Below, one piece after another: positions 1-10,775 of a stretch of 64,000 nt of DNA. The DNA comes from Haberlea rhodopensis (taxonomy: Eukaryota; Streptophyta; Magnoliopsida; Lamiales; Gesneriaceae). The stretch covers positions 7,202,598 to 7,266,597 of the forward strand of contig CAJQUN010000023.1 of the NCBI GenBank assembly GCA_907163345.1, written 5' to 3'. Numbering within the stretch: the first letter of the stretch is position 1; every line of letters begins with the position of its first letter. A program made the translations under genes and the position numbers. Below the pieces are notes generated by a model that saw only the letters and a list, made by a program, of their open reading frames with translations, did not search any database and was not told the origin of the DNA.

Positions 1-890
1 TCACTGAAATCATCATAGTATCACTCATACTAACAATAAATGTATATTATCATAAAGTTTAACTAACACGTCAAAATTTTATTTTTATTTTTATGAAAAA
101 ATAAAGGACATGTCACGTGACGTGTCCGACACATGTTCGATAAGTGTCTGACACTGCATCGAGTAATTTTTAGGAGTCTGTGCATCATATCCCTTAACTT
201 AAGACTCGAGTTGAGAAAGATACCCAATTATATTTGGAATCATGATAACCTCATGCATATATAAATATATATTTTTTTAATGATGTCCTTAAAAATAATG
301 TCAAGCGACATGTGTATGATCTTTATATATATATATATATATATATATCAGATGTGTATCGTTCGATACTGCCTCACAGATACTACCCTTAAGAACAACG
401 TACAACAATAATCAAATAAAAATAGCAAATTAATTGGATGTCGAGTGTATTTAATAATGCTCTACGTGTACAAAATCTACTGTATTAAGAGAAGTTTATG
501 TCACTGCACCACTAAGAATGATGGCATTAGATACTAGCTAGATAAGAGATGGTTTACGAGAAATTATCGAATTTTATTAATTTTATTTGGATTTTCATAT
601 ATTATGAATAAAGTATTAGAGTAGTTTGAATGGAATATACTATATATCATCTGAAAAAATTGAGAATGTTCAACCCGTGGATAGATATTGTATGAAAAGT
701 GTGATTTACCACGTAAGAAAGTAACGAAAGAAAATATTAATAGATGGTTTGACTATTACTTTTATTTCTATAATTATAGTTATTATTAGTCATTGCTTAA
801 TTATCATTATGATTGTCAAATTGTCAATATATATATCATTGTCAAAGACTAGAACAATTGGTTAGCTGCCATAGGATTTTCTTTGTGGAA
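1..890. other. AT-rich intergenic DNA
   Basis: No supportable gene. The stretch is AT-rich, with stop codons dense in all frames, and contains a short TA microsatellite at about 324-349. I recognise no coding similarity and no clear transposon ends. Confidence 0.6.
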
Positions 891-894
891 CCCC

Positions 895-1560
895 TTTTTG
901 AGCTAATGACAATTTACTCATTTGTTGTAACGATAATAGATGTTTTACTTTATTATGATGTGTAAATAGACATTTTACCCGTCGTAGTATCTCTAATAGA
1001 CATTTTACCCCGTTGTTATTTGTAAAAAGACAGTTTATCTCCTGTGATTTTCAAAATAGATATTTTATTCCACTGTGGTGTGCAAAACAATAGTATACAC
1101 GAGAGGGTTTTGCACATATTCATAAGCTAAAGAGCGATAAATCGTCTATTTTACAAATCACAGGGAATAAGCTACCTATTTTTGAAATCACACGGGGAAA
1201 ACTGTATATTTACAAATTACCAGGGATATCGATAATAGACATTTTACCTCATCAAAGTTTGTAAATAGGTACTTTATCCTGTGTGGTATCATTAATAGAC
1301 ATTTTACCCTATGCGGTTTGTAAATAGGCACTTTACATCTTGTGGTTTTCAAAATAGACATTTTATCCTTCTGTGATTTGCAAAATATAACATATACAGA
1401 TGTGTATTTTGCACATATTTATAGACTAAAATGGAGTAAATTACCTATTTTCACAAATTAAAGTATGATAAACTATGTATGTTCAAAGCAAATATGATGA
1501 ACTACCTATTTTTTAAAACATATATTGATAAAATATCTATTTCCAAAATCAATCAGGTTT
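895..1560. repeat. foldback-like repeat, copy 1
   Basis: The region is built from degenerate repeats of 45-60 bases with the core AATAGACATTTTACC. They read in one direction at about 930-1090 and 1225-1390, and in the opposite direction (core CTATTTTCAAA, GATAAACTACC) at about 1135-1215 and 1430-1550. The arms can therefore pair with each other. The left end carries AATGACAATTTACT near 904-918. The same motif appears inverted at the right end of the related copy at 46425-46800. This organisation resembles plant foldback transposons, but I could not identify a target duplication. Confidence 0.5.
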
Positions 1561-2515
1561 AAAAATCGCAAAGATTCGTTACCAATAATCCATTTTTACA
1601 AAATCAAGAATTCACATAAGACACATAGGTACAGTTAGACAAGACTTCTTTTCTTCTGTTTTTTTTTTCTATTGACAAGACTATTTAATAACATATAATT
1701 CTTATCATGAGAGCATGCATGACTTCAATTATTGCAATGATCCCAAAAGCATGACAAATCTGACCCCCCCTTTTTTCAATTCTTTTAACCTACCATCTAC
1801 ATCTACATGTGTATCTAACCATGAATATCTTAGTTACATTTTAAATTATTATAATTATTTTTATCATTATTCTTATAATCATAAAAGCCACAAATATTTT
1901 ATAATTTTTTTTTTTAAAATCAAATATAAAGTTTTCTTTTTTTTTTCTTTTAAATTTATACATTAAAATTATTTTAAAGAAATAAAAATCCATGTTCGGT
2001 TTCCTCAACCAAAAAAAAAAAAAACACCATGTTAACCACGAAATATTCTTACCTACCCCATTAAGAATATTCATACCTAATATCATCGAAAATATTTCTA
2101 ATGAATGGTTGGATATATTTCATGGGATACTACCTCGGGATAGGTAAGACTATTTGGTTACAACATCATTGCACAGGTATGATGCTTCCTCATTGGGATA
2201 CTCAGACTGCGGTATTTTGACGTTAAGACAGTCAAATTAATTGTCTTTTTTTGAATTGTTGAAAATTCTTTTTCAAGAATTTGAAGTTGCACACTTTTTC
2301 TAGCTAATTTATGTGTTTTTTTTTCAAGATTTACTACAGTCCAACTTCTACCGCTCTATGTTTCTTCACCTTTGATTATTTTGCATTTATGATCACTACA
2401 CAATCACGATTATAATTTAGTTTGACGGATTTTTTTTTAAAAATAATAATGAAGAACATAATTTTTTAAAAAAAATTACAAAAAGCACAAAATAAAAATT
2501 TTGGGTACGGTTGCC
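1561..2515. other. intergenic, no gene seen
   Basis: AT-rich DNA with homopolymer runs. Two short opposing ORFs at 1715-2086 are low-complexity Tyr/Phe/Lys translations and are not supported as genes. Confidence 0.6.
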
Positions 2516-2521
2516 TTGAAA

Positions 2522-2870
2522 CTAGGGTTGGGGTAGGATAGGGTCGGATATTCCAAGAATTTGGTGGATCGGATCGATTATCTGAAATATCGGATATGAC
2601 TACGAAGTACCCAATTCTTGACCGAATTGGTCACCTGAAAAATCAGGTTTTTCACTTTATTTTATTTTTTCCCTTTTTAAAAATTGATCAAAATCCGATC
2701 GTCTACACGATTCTCGATTGGGGCATAAAATAATACCCGATTCATTACCCGCAATATTCGGAGCGGGAATCCCATACTAACCTGATACCCGATTGTTCCC
2801 GAGTTGTTTGTCCCGATATTCGGATACCCGATCAGGTATCCGATTATCCGATCCGCACACCAAACCTGCT
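2522..2870. mobile_element. possible non-autonomous hAT-like element
   Basis: The stretch is rich in GGATCGG/CCGATCC-type words on both strands. One end reads AGGGTTGGGGTAGGATAGG and the other end, read on the opposite strand, AGGTTTGGTGTGCGGATCGG, which is an imperfect terminal inverted repeat. Similar subterminal words occur in the hAT-type elements at 23360-23796 and 48370-51351. I did not find a convincing 8-base target duplication, so the assignment is tentative. Confidence 0.35.
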
Positions 2871-2899
2871 CGCGCCCTTCCTCCACCCTATATACACAT

Positions 2900-3755
2900 A
2901 TATTCCCTCCACCCTCTATACACATATATTCTTTAAAAGAGTAAGAATTTGGTCAGCTTGTCTGGTCAGAGTAAAACATATGGTTGGGGGTTAGTTATAG
3001 TCAAACTTTCAATTTTATTTGACCAAAGTTTAATTTATTACTTTTTTTATAAAGTTTAATTTCGCTTTAATTAATTAATTTTATTTTATTAGCAAAATCC
3101 AATACTTTATAACTTCGGCAGTTTAATTATATGTTTGGTAGACGACAGGGCTAAGGTGGAAAATTCCTAGCTTTGTAATCATTGCAAAACCCTGGCCCCT
3201 TGTGTAAACTATTAACACCGTTCTTCAACATAATACAAATTAATCTCCAGCTACAAGATTTTATTTTAGTATGTTTTCGTAGGCAAAATCTTGTGTAACA
3301 AAATAGACCTCTATATTGGAAAATGTTTGAATGGATCGGGTATGTGTTCTATCTATGAATCAATTTAATATAATCGGTATATTAATTTATGTATTTTTCA
3401 CTTAAAATATATGTATTTTAATATTAAATTGATATGTAAATAGGGCCAAATCGGGCATATAAATATTTTCGATATATATATATGTGTGTAACTCGTGGGA
3501 CTCGAGTTCGATCCCTGTGACATTTTTCAAATTCATTCAACTATTTTGGCCAACTTTTTTCATACTTCAACTCTTTTGGCCGGTGATTGTGATTTGAGAT
3601 TGGTTTTTGCTCCTATTTACTAGAATGTCATTGTTAACAAACAATGGAGCAATAAATCAAAAAATAGTGTGTTTATTCAATGAAATTTGTGGCTGAACCG
3701 GTGCAAGGTGTAATTGAATTTTTTCGCACATCCTAATTTATTTTTCTGGCCCCGT
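2900..3755. other. intergenic, no gene seen
   Basis: AT-rich spacer without recognisable coding sequence, RNA gene or transposon ends. Confidence 0.55.
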
Positions 3756-3764
3756 GATTGGACA

Positions 3765-4045
3765 TATGACATTATTTTTTGTAAAGTTTTTTTCAAAAAC
3801 TCAAAAATTTCGTCTCCCACACTTTTGTTGAATTTTTTTTTATTGTTACACATTTTGATTGGCCGTCCCCATTTTTTTTCTAAATATTGGTTTAATATTT
3901 TTTTCCACTCCCCCCTCTTAACTACTCTCGTTTTTTTTAAAACCGTCATACACCATCACGTTTGTTTTATCTCCACTATTTTCACATTTATTTCATCTTC
4001 ATTATCTTACATCAAGAACAATATATGTTTTTGGATATAATGAAT
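3765..4045. repeat. dispersed repeat shared with 45835-46135
   Basis: This segment aligns by eye with 45835-46135. Both contain, in order, a TTTATTGTTA block, ATTGGYCGTCC followed by a T-run, a block ending TTTAATATTTTT or similar, CATCACGTTTGTTTTAT, and a CCACTATTTTCA block. Neither copy has an open reading frame of note and I could not define its ends, so the element class is unknown. Confidence 0.45.
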
Positions 4046-4464
4046 TATACACACAACACGTATGAGTCAACGATAATATATATAAATTACTTAACTAGCT
4101 AATTATTACTCTTGAAATTTGAGGTAAGTCTCTCAATACCTACCTCCAAATCATGCAATTGTTAGTATATAAATTATAATAAGTTCTTAATATATGTATC
4201 ATATTACTAACATCCACGTGGATATTGGCGTAAAATAAAACTAGTCTCACATAATGTGCGTGACCAAAATAAATCTAATCATTTAAAAGTGAAATTAAAA
4301 TGACGAACACCTTTCCGTGAAAATAAATCTTTTTGTGTGACAAATTAAATGGAGTCCTTCGGTGGGCTTAAATTTTCTTTTAAATTGCCTCTGCTCCTCT
4401 CAATCAGATTCTTGCTCTAGTTCTTCCTTGCTTTCTTTTACTCAACAAACAAAATCCCTCTTTC

Positions 4465-6412
4465 ATGGAGCTTGCTTTGAGCTTAGGCGAGACCCCGAAG
4501 ACATTTTCTTTACATGAAAAATCGCAGAAAATTCTGGGGATGGATTTAGGGTTCTGCATGGCTGTGGATAAAGATGACAAAAACGGTGGAAGTGGTGAAG
4601 AAACCGGTTCTTCTGAAAGTGAGAGGCGAGATTCATCATCAGATCCAATGTTTCAGCTTCGTCTTCTTCCTTTCTCTCCGGTTCACAGAACTCAGCCTCC
4701 ATCAAATTACAAGTTTCCTTTCCCTTTGCCTACTGATACCTGTAAATGCTTTAACTTCATTACTCTTTACTTTGGATTGTGTGATATATATTTCACTTAA
4801 ATATCTATCTGTTTTTTTTTTGTTCTGGGATTTTTCTATTTAATTAATCTTCGTTTTCACTGTGAAAAGGTTACACGGCCCATCAAGATTTAGATATGTT
4901 TTTTTTGAAATAAATCCGAGTTCATATTAAAATTTTCTTTAAAATAGCTGAATTAATGTTTTGACAGTGGTTAGTGAAGCTGCGAGAGGGGAGAAATGTG
5001 AAGAATGGGCAGCTACACTTTCATCTCCTAAGAAAAAATCGTATCAGATGGATTACTTTTCAATATTCAAAAGTAAAAGGAGAGATTTTGAAGAAACTGC
5101 AGCAGCAGATCGAGGGTGTACAAATTCAAGGGGAACTAGTGATGATGAAGAAAATGGCGTGGCAAGGAAAAAACTCAGACTTAGTAAAGAACAGTCCGCG
5201 TTTCTTGAAGACAGTTTCAAAGAACACAATACCCTCAATCCTGTAATCTTTCTTTCATCAATACTAGCTATTATACTTGATTGCCAAATCAACGTGCGTG
5301 TGTGCTTTTATATTTTATGGGATTCGAGATTCTCCGGGATTTTTTCGGTTCCTATATATATTCTGTTTTGACCTGATAAATATACTATTAAACCATGATT
5401 TTTTGCTGTCATTCGATGACTATATGTTGTAAGGTTCAGCGTTTGCTTACAAGTTAGTCTAACTTTTTTATAAGATACTCCTCCCTCATGTTGGTTGTCA
5501 GTCCACGTGTTTTGACTTATATAATACCCCATACGAGAGGCTCGTTGAGAATTATTTATAAGATATGCTTGTCAATTGGTTTTTGAATTGGACCCCATGT
5601 ATTCTTAACGAAGTATCATGTGAGCTAGCAACCTTTGGATGAGGTTGAACGAGAATATTCTGATCTGTTGCCTACAAAGACAGCATCAACCAAACCATAT
5701 TTAGTATTGTATTATATAGATATGGAGGGATCGATGGATGTTCATAGTGACGATTTATTCTTGTGAGCAAGAACGTGAAGACATCCCTAGTGTTTATTTG
5801 TATTTCTTGGTTGGAAGTATAATAATATATGGTTTTTGTGCAGCTAATGTTTTAGAAGTTAGTTCGTGTCACGTGTAGAAACATTTTCATCACTTTCTGT
5901 ATACAAACAAATGCATGTTGGTAAAGCATGTAGATGGGTCCTGAGTCCTCTTCACGGGTCATACATATGTGTTTTAACTTATTGGCTTTATACAATGCGC
6001 AGAAACAAAAGCTTGCACTTGCTAAGGAGTTGAATCTTCGTCCTCGCCAAGTGGAAGTATGGTTCCAAAACAGAAGGGCTAGGTGTGTGTTGTACGTGAA
6101 AAAGATATATATTACGAGTATCTTTTCTAGAGAATTCTGTGGTTAATTTATATGTTGTGTGGTAGGACGAAGTTGAAGCAGACAGAGGTAGATTACGAGT
6201 ATTTAAAGAGGTGCTGCGAGACGCTGACAGAAGAGAACAGGAGGTTGCAAAAGGAGCTTCAAGAATTAAGAGCACTTAAGGCTACTCAGCCATTTTACAA
6301 ACAACTTCCTCCAACAACTCTCACGATGTGTCCATCTTGTGAAAGAATCGCCTCCGCCACCGCCACCGCCACCGCCGCCGCTACTAAGCCTACTAAACTG
6401 CAGACTACTTGA
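4465..6412 (+). CDS. HAT14: HD-Zip class II homeodomain-leucine zipper protein, HAT14-like
   Basis: Nuclear DNA-binding transcription factor. Proposed exons are 4465-4741, 4968-5242, 6003-6082 and 6166-6412. All introns are GT-AG, phases close exactly, and the product is 292 aa. It begins MELALSLG, an EAR-type LxLxL repression motif, followed by a DLGFCMA block typical of HAT14. The homeodomain spans about residues 158-214, with the helix 3 signature VWFQNRRAR at 203-211. The zipper follows directly with leucines at 224, 231, 238 and 245. The class II CPSCE motif is at 266-270. The short Ala/Thr tail comes from a CCACCG-type repeat. Position 221 is Tyr where the family usually has Cys (EVDCE). 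The family binds CAATNATTG as dimers and mostly represses, often in shade or auxin responses. The exon structure is inferred without transcript data. Intron 2 holds TRIM-like repeat DNA. Confidence 0.93.
5429..5625 (+). mobile_element. degenerate TRIM fragment in HAT14 intron 2
   Basis: The segment matches pieces of the TRIM at 28850-29194. It has an LTR-like stretch around TAAGATACTCC, an internal stretch (CACGTGTTTTGACTTATATAA), then a GTTGAGAATT LTR start at about 5543. The LTR end ATTCTTAACG is near 5609 and a decayed primer-binding site AGTATCATGTGAGC follows. It lies inside intron 2 of the HD-Zip gene, in the same orientation as the gene. Confidence 0.5.
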
Positions 6413-6884
6413 TATCACTTATCAGACACCCGTTTTCAGCATTCTTAGAGATGAATTACTTTCTTTCAATTTTTTTTTTCTATTTGACTAAAAGCTAAAA
6501 TGTAAGAGAAGGGTTTGAAGTAGAAAGTACAGAGATTTTAAAATTTATTTTGTAGGTGACTTCACTAAATTTATTGCTATTTTAGTTATATACACGTATA
6601 TATGGACAAATGATCACAACTGTAATTTAATAATAGTGATGCATAATAAGTGAAATCCAAATTTGATACTTACGCACTATGCAAATATTAGATTTTATAG
6701 GATTGAGAGTAGAGAAAAAGAAAAGAAATTAGTTACGACAGTCTTCGAATGTAAGTATTATTCGTGGAATTTTAAGGTGGAACGATGAAAATAAATGTGT
6801 TATAAAAATCTATTATTTAACGATCTTAAATTTGATATTTGGTAGGCATTTAGCGACGGATGAAACCAAAACCGATACACGTAG
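6413..6884. other. 3' flank of HAT14
   Basis: AT-rich DNA downstream of the HAT14 stop. It presumably includes the 3' UTR. No other feature is supported. Confidence 0.5.
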
Positions 6885-7499
6885 CGTTGAGAGTTGTTGT
6901 CTATTGCGAACTTGAAAGCTATAGTTATTTCTCCTAAAAGACTCTGGTATGCTCTTATTATAACCAATTGTTATAGGTAGGAACCTCATAAATTCTTAGA
7001 TGATATTAGAGTAGGAACCCCACGTGATTGTCTTATATAATGTGGGTGTATGCGATTGCTATTCAAAGCTATTTATCTGCTTTTTAGACAAAAAAATAGA
7101 TTTTGAGTGTTTTATTTCATTGCTTTTGATATTGCTTCTCTTGAAATAACTATGTAAAAACAGAAGTAGATAAATATATAATGAGATATTGTTCAATTGC
7201 TTTTACTTGTGTGATGATAATTTTGTAATAATTTGAAGTTTATTAAGCAGTTTTTTTTTTTATTTTCATAGCAAACGCTCGAAACTTTTGTTTAAAAGCA
7301 ACTTTAAACAAAATCAATATAAAAGTACTTTGCATAAGCAATTGCAAACACACTCAATGCCACACATGAGGTGGCGTGTTGAGAGTTGTTGTCCCATATT
7401 TGAAACGTAAAAGCTATATTTGCTCCTTATAAAAAGATTTTTATGATACTCTTATCATAATCAATTGGTTATAAGTAAGAACCCCATAAATTCTTAACA
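6885..7499 (+). mobile_element. TRIM-like mini retrotransposon with a nested MITE
   Basis: Two LTR-like repeats of about 116-123 bases (6885-7000 and 7377-7499) share GTTGAGAGTTGTTGTC starts, an AAAGCTATA block, and CATAAATTCTTA ends. After the first is a decayed primer-binding site (TGATATTAGAG). The short non-coding internal region (CACGTGATT, TTATATAATG) matches the TRIM at 28850-29194. The internal region is interrupted by a MITE at 7043-7354. Terminal-repeat retrotransposons in miniature carry no genes and depend on other elements. Confidence 0.6.
7043..7354. mobile_element. MITE, family A copy 1, nested in a TRIM
   Basis: About 312 bases with terminal inverted repeats GGGTGTATGCGATTGC and GCAATTGCAAACACACTC. 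The interior resembles 29921-30236: blocks around TTATCTGCTTTTTAGA, TGTTTTATTTCATTGCTT, AACAGAAGTAGA and AAAGTACTTTGCATAAGC. Flanks read AATGT on the left and AATGC on the right, a possible short target duplication. It has no coding capacity. Confidence 0.6.
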
Positions 7500-7971
7500 T
7501 TTTCGAGGAGCAATCGTCATGCCCTTTTTAGTGCTTGTGATACATATATTTTATAATGTACATAATTTCTTGTCAAAGATCAATATTCTATGATCTATAG
7601 TTTTTTTCTAAAATTTAAGATTTAGCCCCCCCTTTCGTTCATATATTTTCACTAATATGTCTCTATAGCCCTCTCGATAATCATCATCATCATTATTTTC
7701 AATAGAAATCGATAATCTTTGCCATTGTAAATATGATTGCGAGTGTTTTGACTTTTCTATTTTCTTGATTTTTTAAAAGCTTGATTCAGAAATTTTAGTC
7801 AAAGATATGATATGGGTCTGGTTTTTTTGCATTTAAAGTTGATCAAGTAATTCACGTGACTGTTTTTATTAGCTTCAGGAATGCAATTTATGGCATATTC
7901 GTTGAACCATTCCGCCAAAAGCGCGCAGTTGATTTCACAAGTGGCGGAGCTCATTTTTGCCGTGCGACGAG

Positions 7972-8011
<40 letters not shown>

Positions 8012-8503
8012 TAATATGATAAATTAGAGAAATGATCAATAATAATACTAACTTTTAAAATTAAACAAACAGAAATTAGTTTTTAACAAAAATGACCACA
8101 ATCCTATTTTTTCGTTAAAAAACAAACGTAACGAATATGAGCCGTCCATATGGGATATGTGCGGCATGAAGAGCTTTGATTCCGTTTTTTTTAAAAAAAG
8201 AAAAAAATGGACTTGAGACCATTTTTGAGTATTTGTTAAATAATTTTTGTGGGATCATTTTTGTTAAAAAAATAATTTCTACGAGACTATATTTATTTAG
8301 TAGTAAAAATTTGAGAATACTTTTACAAATGTCACTATTTAGCAAAAATCATTTCTCTAGTTTACCCTATTTTAATATATAATATTGTATTATATATATA
8401 TTAGTCCAAAGTTCATTATTAGAGATTTCACTATTTAATAATATAATATAGATGTACATAATTATTATTTGTTTCATTAATTTTGAATATTAAAAATAAA
8501 TAT
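7500..8503. other. intergenic with TA microsatellite
   Basis: AT-rich spacer without a supportable gene. A (TA)n run of about 36 bases is at 7973-8008. The short ORFs at 8115-8382 are mutually antisense and low in complexity. Confidence 0.6.
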
Positions 8504-8508
8504 GGCAT

Positions 8509-8677
8509 TGTTGGTGGACAACTAAAACGCAAAACACGCTTTTCTTCATTTATTATTTTGCATTTTACAAATACGCTTTTTTTTATATAAGTGTTAGTTG
8601 CCGTAGTGTAAATGTTTTATTACCAGAAATGAATTCATTTCATTTTCCTTCCTTTGCTTCGTTCATATAGTTTAACA
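8509..8677 (+). repeat. 5' LTR of the outer copia element
   Basis: Terminal repeat TGTTGG...TTAACA, preceded by GGCAT and followed directly by the primer-binding site. It pairs with 22259-22434. Confidence 0.9.
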
Positions 8678-8778
8678 TGGTATCAGTGCTTAGGTTTCCA
8701 TTTGATCCTAAGTTTTCATCAATTAGCTGAAAACTGTTTAATTTTTAATTTTGCGTTGGATCGCACATAACCTTTTCG

Positions 8779-9561
8779 GATGGCAAACACTGTGAGTTTA
8801 AACGATCCGCTATATCTACATGCTTCTGATGCTCTATGAATGAATCTGGTTAGTGATTCTTAAACTGGAATGGATAATTATGTTGTTTGGAGTAGAGCGA
8901 TGCTTATCGCATTAAGAGCTAAAAACAAGTTAAGATTTATCGATGGTACGTGTAAACAACCAGCTGCTGATAGCACCACACTACATCAATGGGAAAGATG
9001 TAATGCTTTAGTTGTATCTTGGATTATGAATATGGTGTCTAAGGATAGTTTTAGAGGAATCATTTATTCAAATGACGCATCGAAAGTTTGGGATGATTTA
9101 AAGGAACAAGTTGACAAAGTGAATGGCTCTAGAATTTTATGCTTTACATCGAGACATTGGACGGTTAATTCAAGGTAATAGTCCTATTTCTGTTTACTTT
9201 TACAAGTAAAAACAGTTATGGGGTGAATATACTTCATTGATCACACTTCCATCGTGTGAGTGTGCTGCTGCAAGGAAATATCTTGAAAATGATCATCAAC
9301 AGAGATTGCTCCAGTTTTTAATGGGGCTTCATGACAACTATTCTCATATACGAGGCCAGATTATGATAATGAGTCCTTTACCTACTCTTGGTCAAGCCTT
9401 CCCAATAATTTCACAGGAAGAACTGCATCGCTCAATAATACCTATGCTGAGCCCTGCAGCTGTTTTCTATTCAAACCAAAACAGAGGAGACAATTCAAAG
9501 AAGGATTGGACACACTAAAGCTACCTGCTACAAACTCGTTGGTTATCCCCTCGGGCACAGA
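8779..9561 (+). pseudogene. gag remnant of the outer copia element
   Basis: The frame opens at ATGGCAAACACTG (8779) but stops after about 20 codons. It resumes with NYVVWSRAMLIALRAKNKL and a SWIMNMVSKD block, typical of the copia gag UBN2 domain. It is interrupted again near 9178 and continues as LEHDH-like gag sequence to 9518 (LMGLHDNYSHIRGQIM). The end, read across frames, keeps part of a zinc knuckle (TCYKLVGYP-like). The young copia element at 9568 cuts the gene here. At least three disruptions make it non-functional. Confidence 0.8.
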
Positions 9562-9567
9562 TTTTAC

Positions 9568-10521
9568 TGTAAGGATTTCGTTCCGCTTTCGATCTCGATT
9601 GATAACCTGCAATCAAGAAACAAAAAACAATCACAGTATACAATTTCAACTAATTAAAACTATAAACTGAAATGCAAAGCAAGAGTAAGGAATTAGGGCT
9701 CAGGTCGAGCTGGGTTTCCTTTCAACGTCGTCACCGGGGAACCAAGGTATCGAATCCAAAAGGTGGAGACACACACACTGCCCGAAGACACTACCCGAAG
9801 ACCCTGCCCGAACCACTGCCCAAAGCACACAGCCCGAACACACAGCTCCACCAATCAATTAACCACACTGGTTAAGACCCACGGCACACCAGTGCACACA
9901 GCACCACGCTCACGGCCACACACACAGTGCACGCACACAGCACCACTCAAGCTCACGGCCACAAACAGTGCACACAGCACCAGGGCTCGAGGCGCACACA
10001 GCACCAACCACGAACTCACGGCCACACCCACAGTGCACGCACACAGCGCACACACTCAACGCACAGCCACACCAGTGCACACAGCCACTGCCAGTGCACA
10101 CAGCACCACACTCACGGCCACACCAATCACCACCCTAAGCTCAAGACCACACACACAGTGCACCCACTCTCACACAGAAAGCACAAAGCACTCAGTCAAC
10201 CACAAAGGAAAAACCCGAGACAGGAAGACAAAGGGGGGGACGAAAATCCTCTAAGAGATTTTCGGGTTTCAGACTCGTTACCTCATCATGAACCCAAGCC
10301 AACTTAATGGCACCAAGGGAGACGAAGGGGAGGGGAGCAAGTCCCAAGGATGGTCCAGCCGAAGAGGCACGCGCAGGAGAAGCTTCTGGAGCAAGGTGAG
10401 AGACGAAGGGTGAGGGGTTGAGATGGAAGTGGGGGCTAGGAAGTGGGGGCTCGGTTATGGTAAGGAAGGAGGGCCAAAAGCCCAACAAGTAAAATGAGTG
10501 GTAATGGGCCAAAACCCAACA
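9568..10521 (-). repeat. 3' LTR of the gag-only copia element
   Basis: 954 bases, TGTAAGG...CCCAACA on the plus strand. The centre (about 9770-10200) is strongly strand-biased, rich in C and A, with recurring words GTGCACACAGCACC and CTCACGGCCAC. ORFs translated through it (His/Thr rich) are artefacts of this repeat. Confidence 0.9.
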
Positions 10522-10775
10522 AATCTCCACCTTGGCACAATACCGGCTCCACCTCAACGTAAGGAAAACCCAATAGATGACTCATCATCGCCCAAAGGGT
10601 CCCCACAACACACACAGTATTGTGTGGACCAAATTCTTGTCATAGCACACAGCACAGACAAAGGAAAAACAATAACAAGCACACAGCAAGTTAAAGTGGG
10701 AAAGTAACCAGGGTAACAGTTTTATAACGAGCACACAGCAGGTTATAAAACACTAACCAAGGGACTAAACATGCA

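Noticed and set aside
1715..2086. Overlapping opposite-strand ORFs rich in Tyr, Phe and Lys
   Set aside because: Low-complexity AT-rich DNA with no motif and no splice context.
4961..5371. A separate gene from the 136-codon ORF at 4961
   Set aside because: It is HAT14 exon 2 read on into intron 2; the first codons are also intronic.
9763..10307. His/Thr-rich ORFs and their copies at 13406-13950
   Set aside because: They lie in both LTR copies of the gag-only copia element and come from a CA-rich repeat that is open in several frames on both strands.
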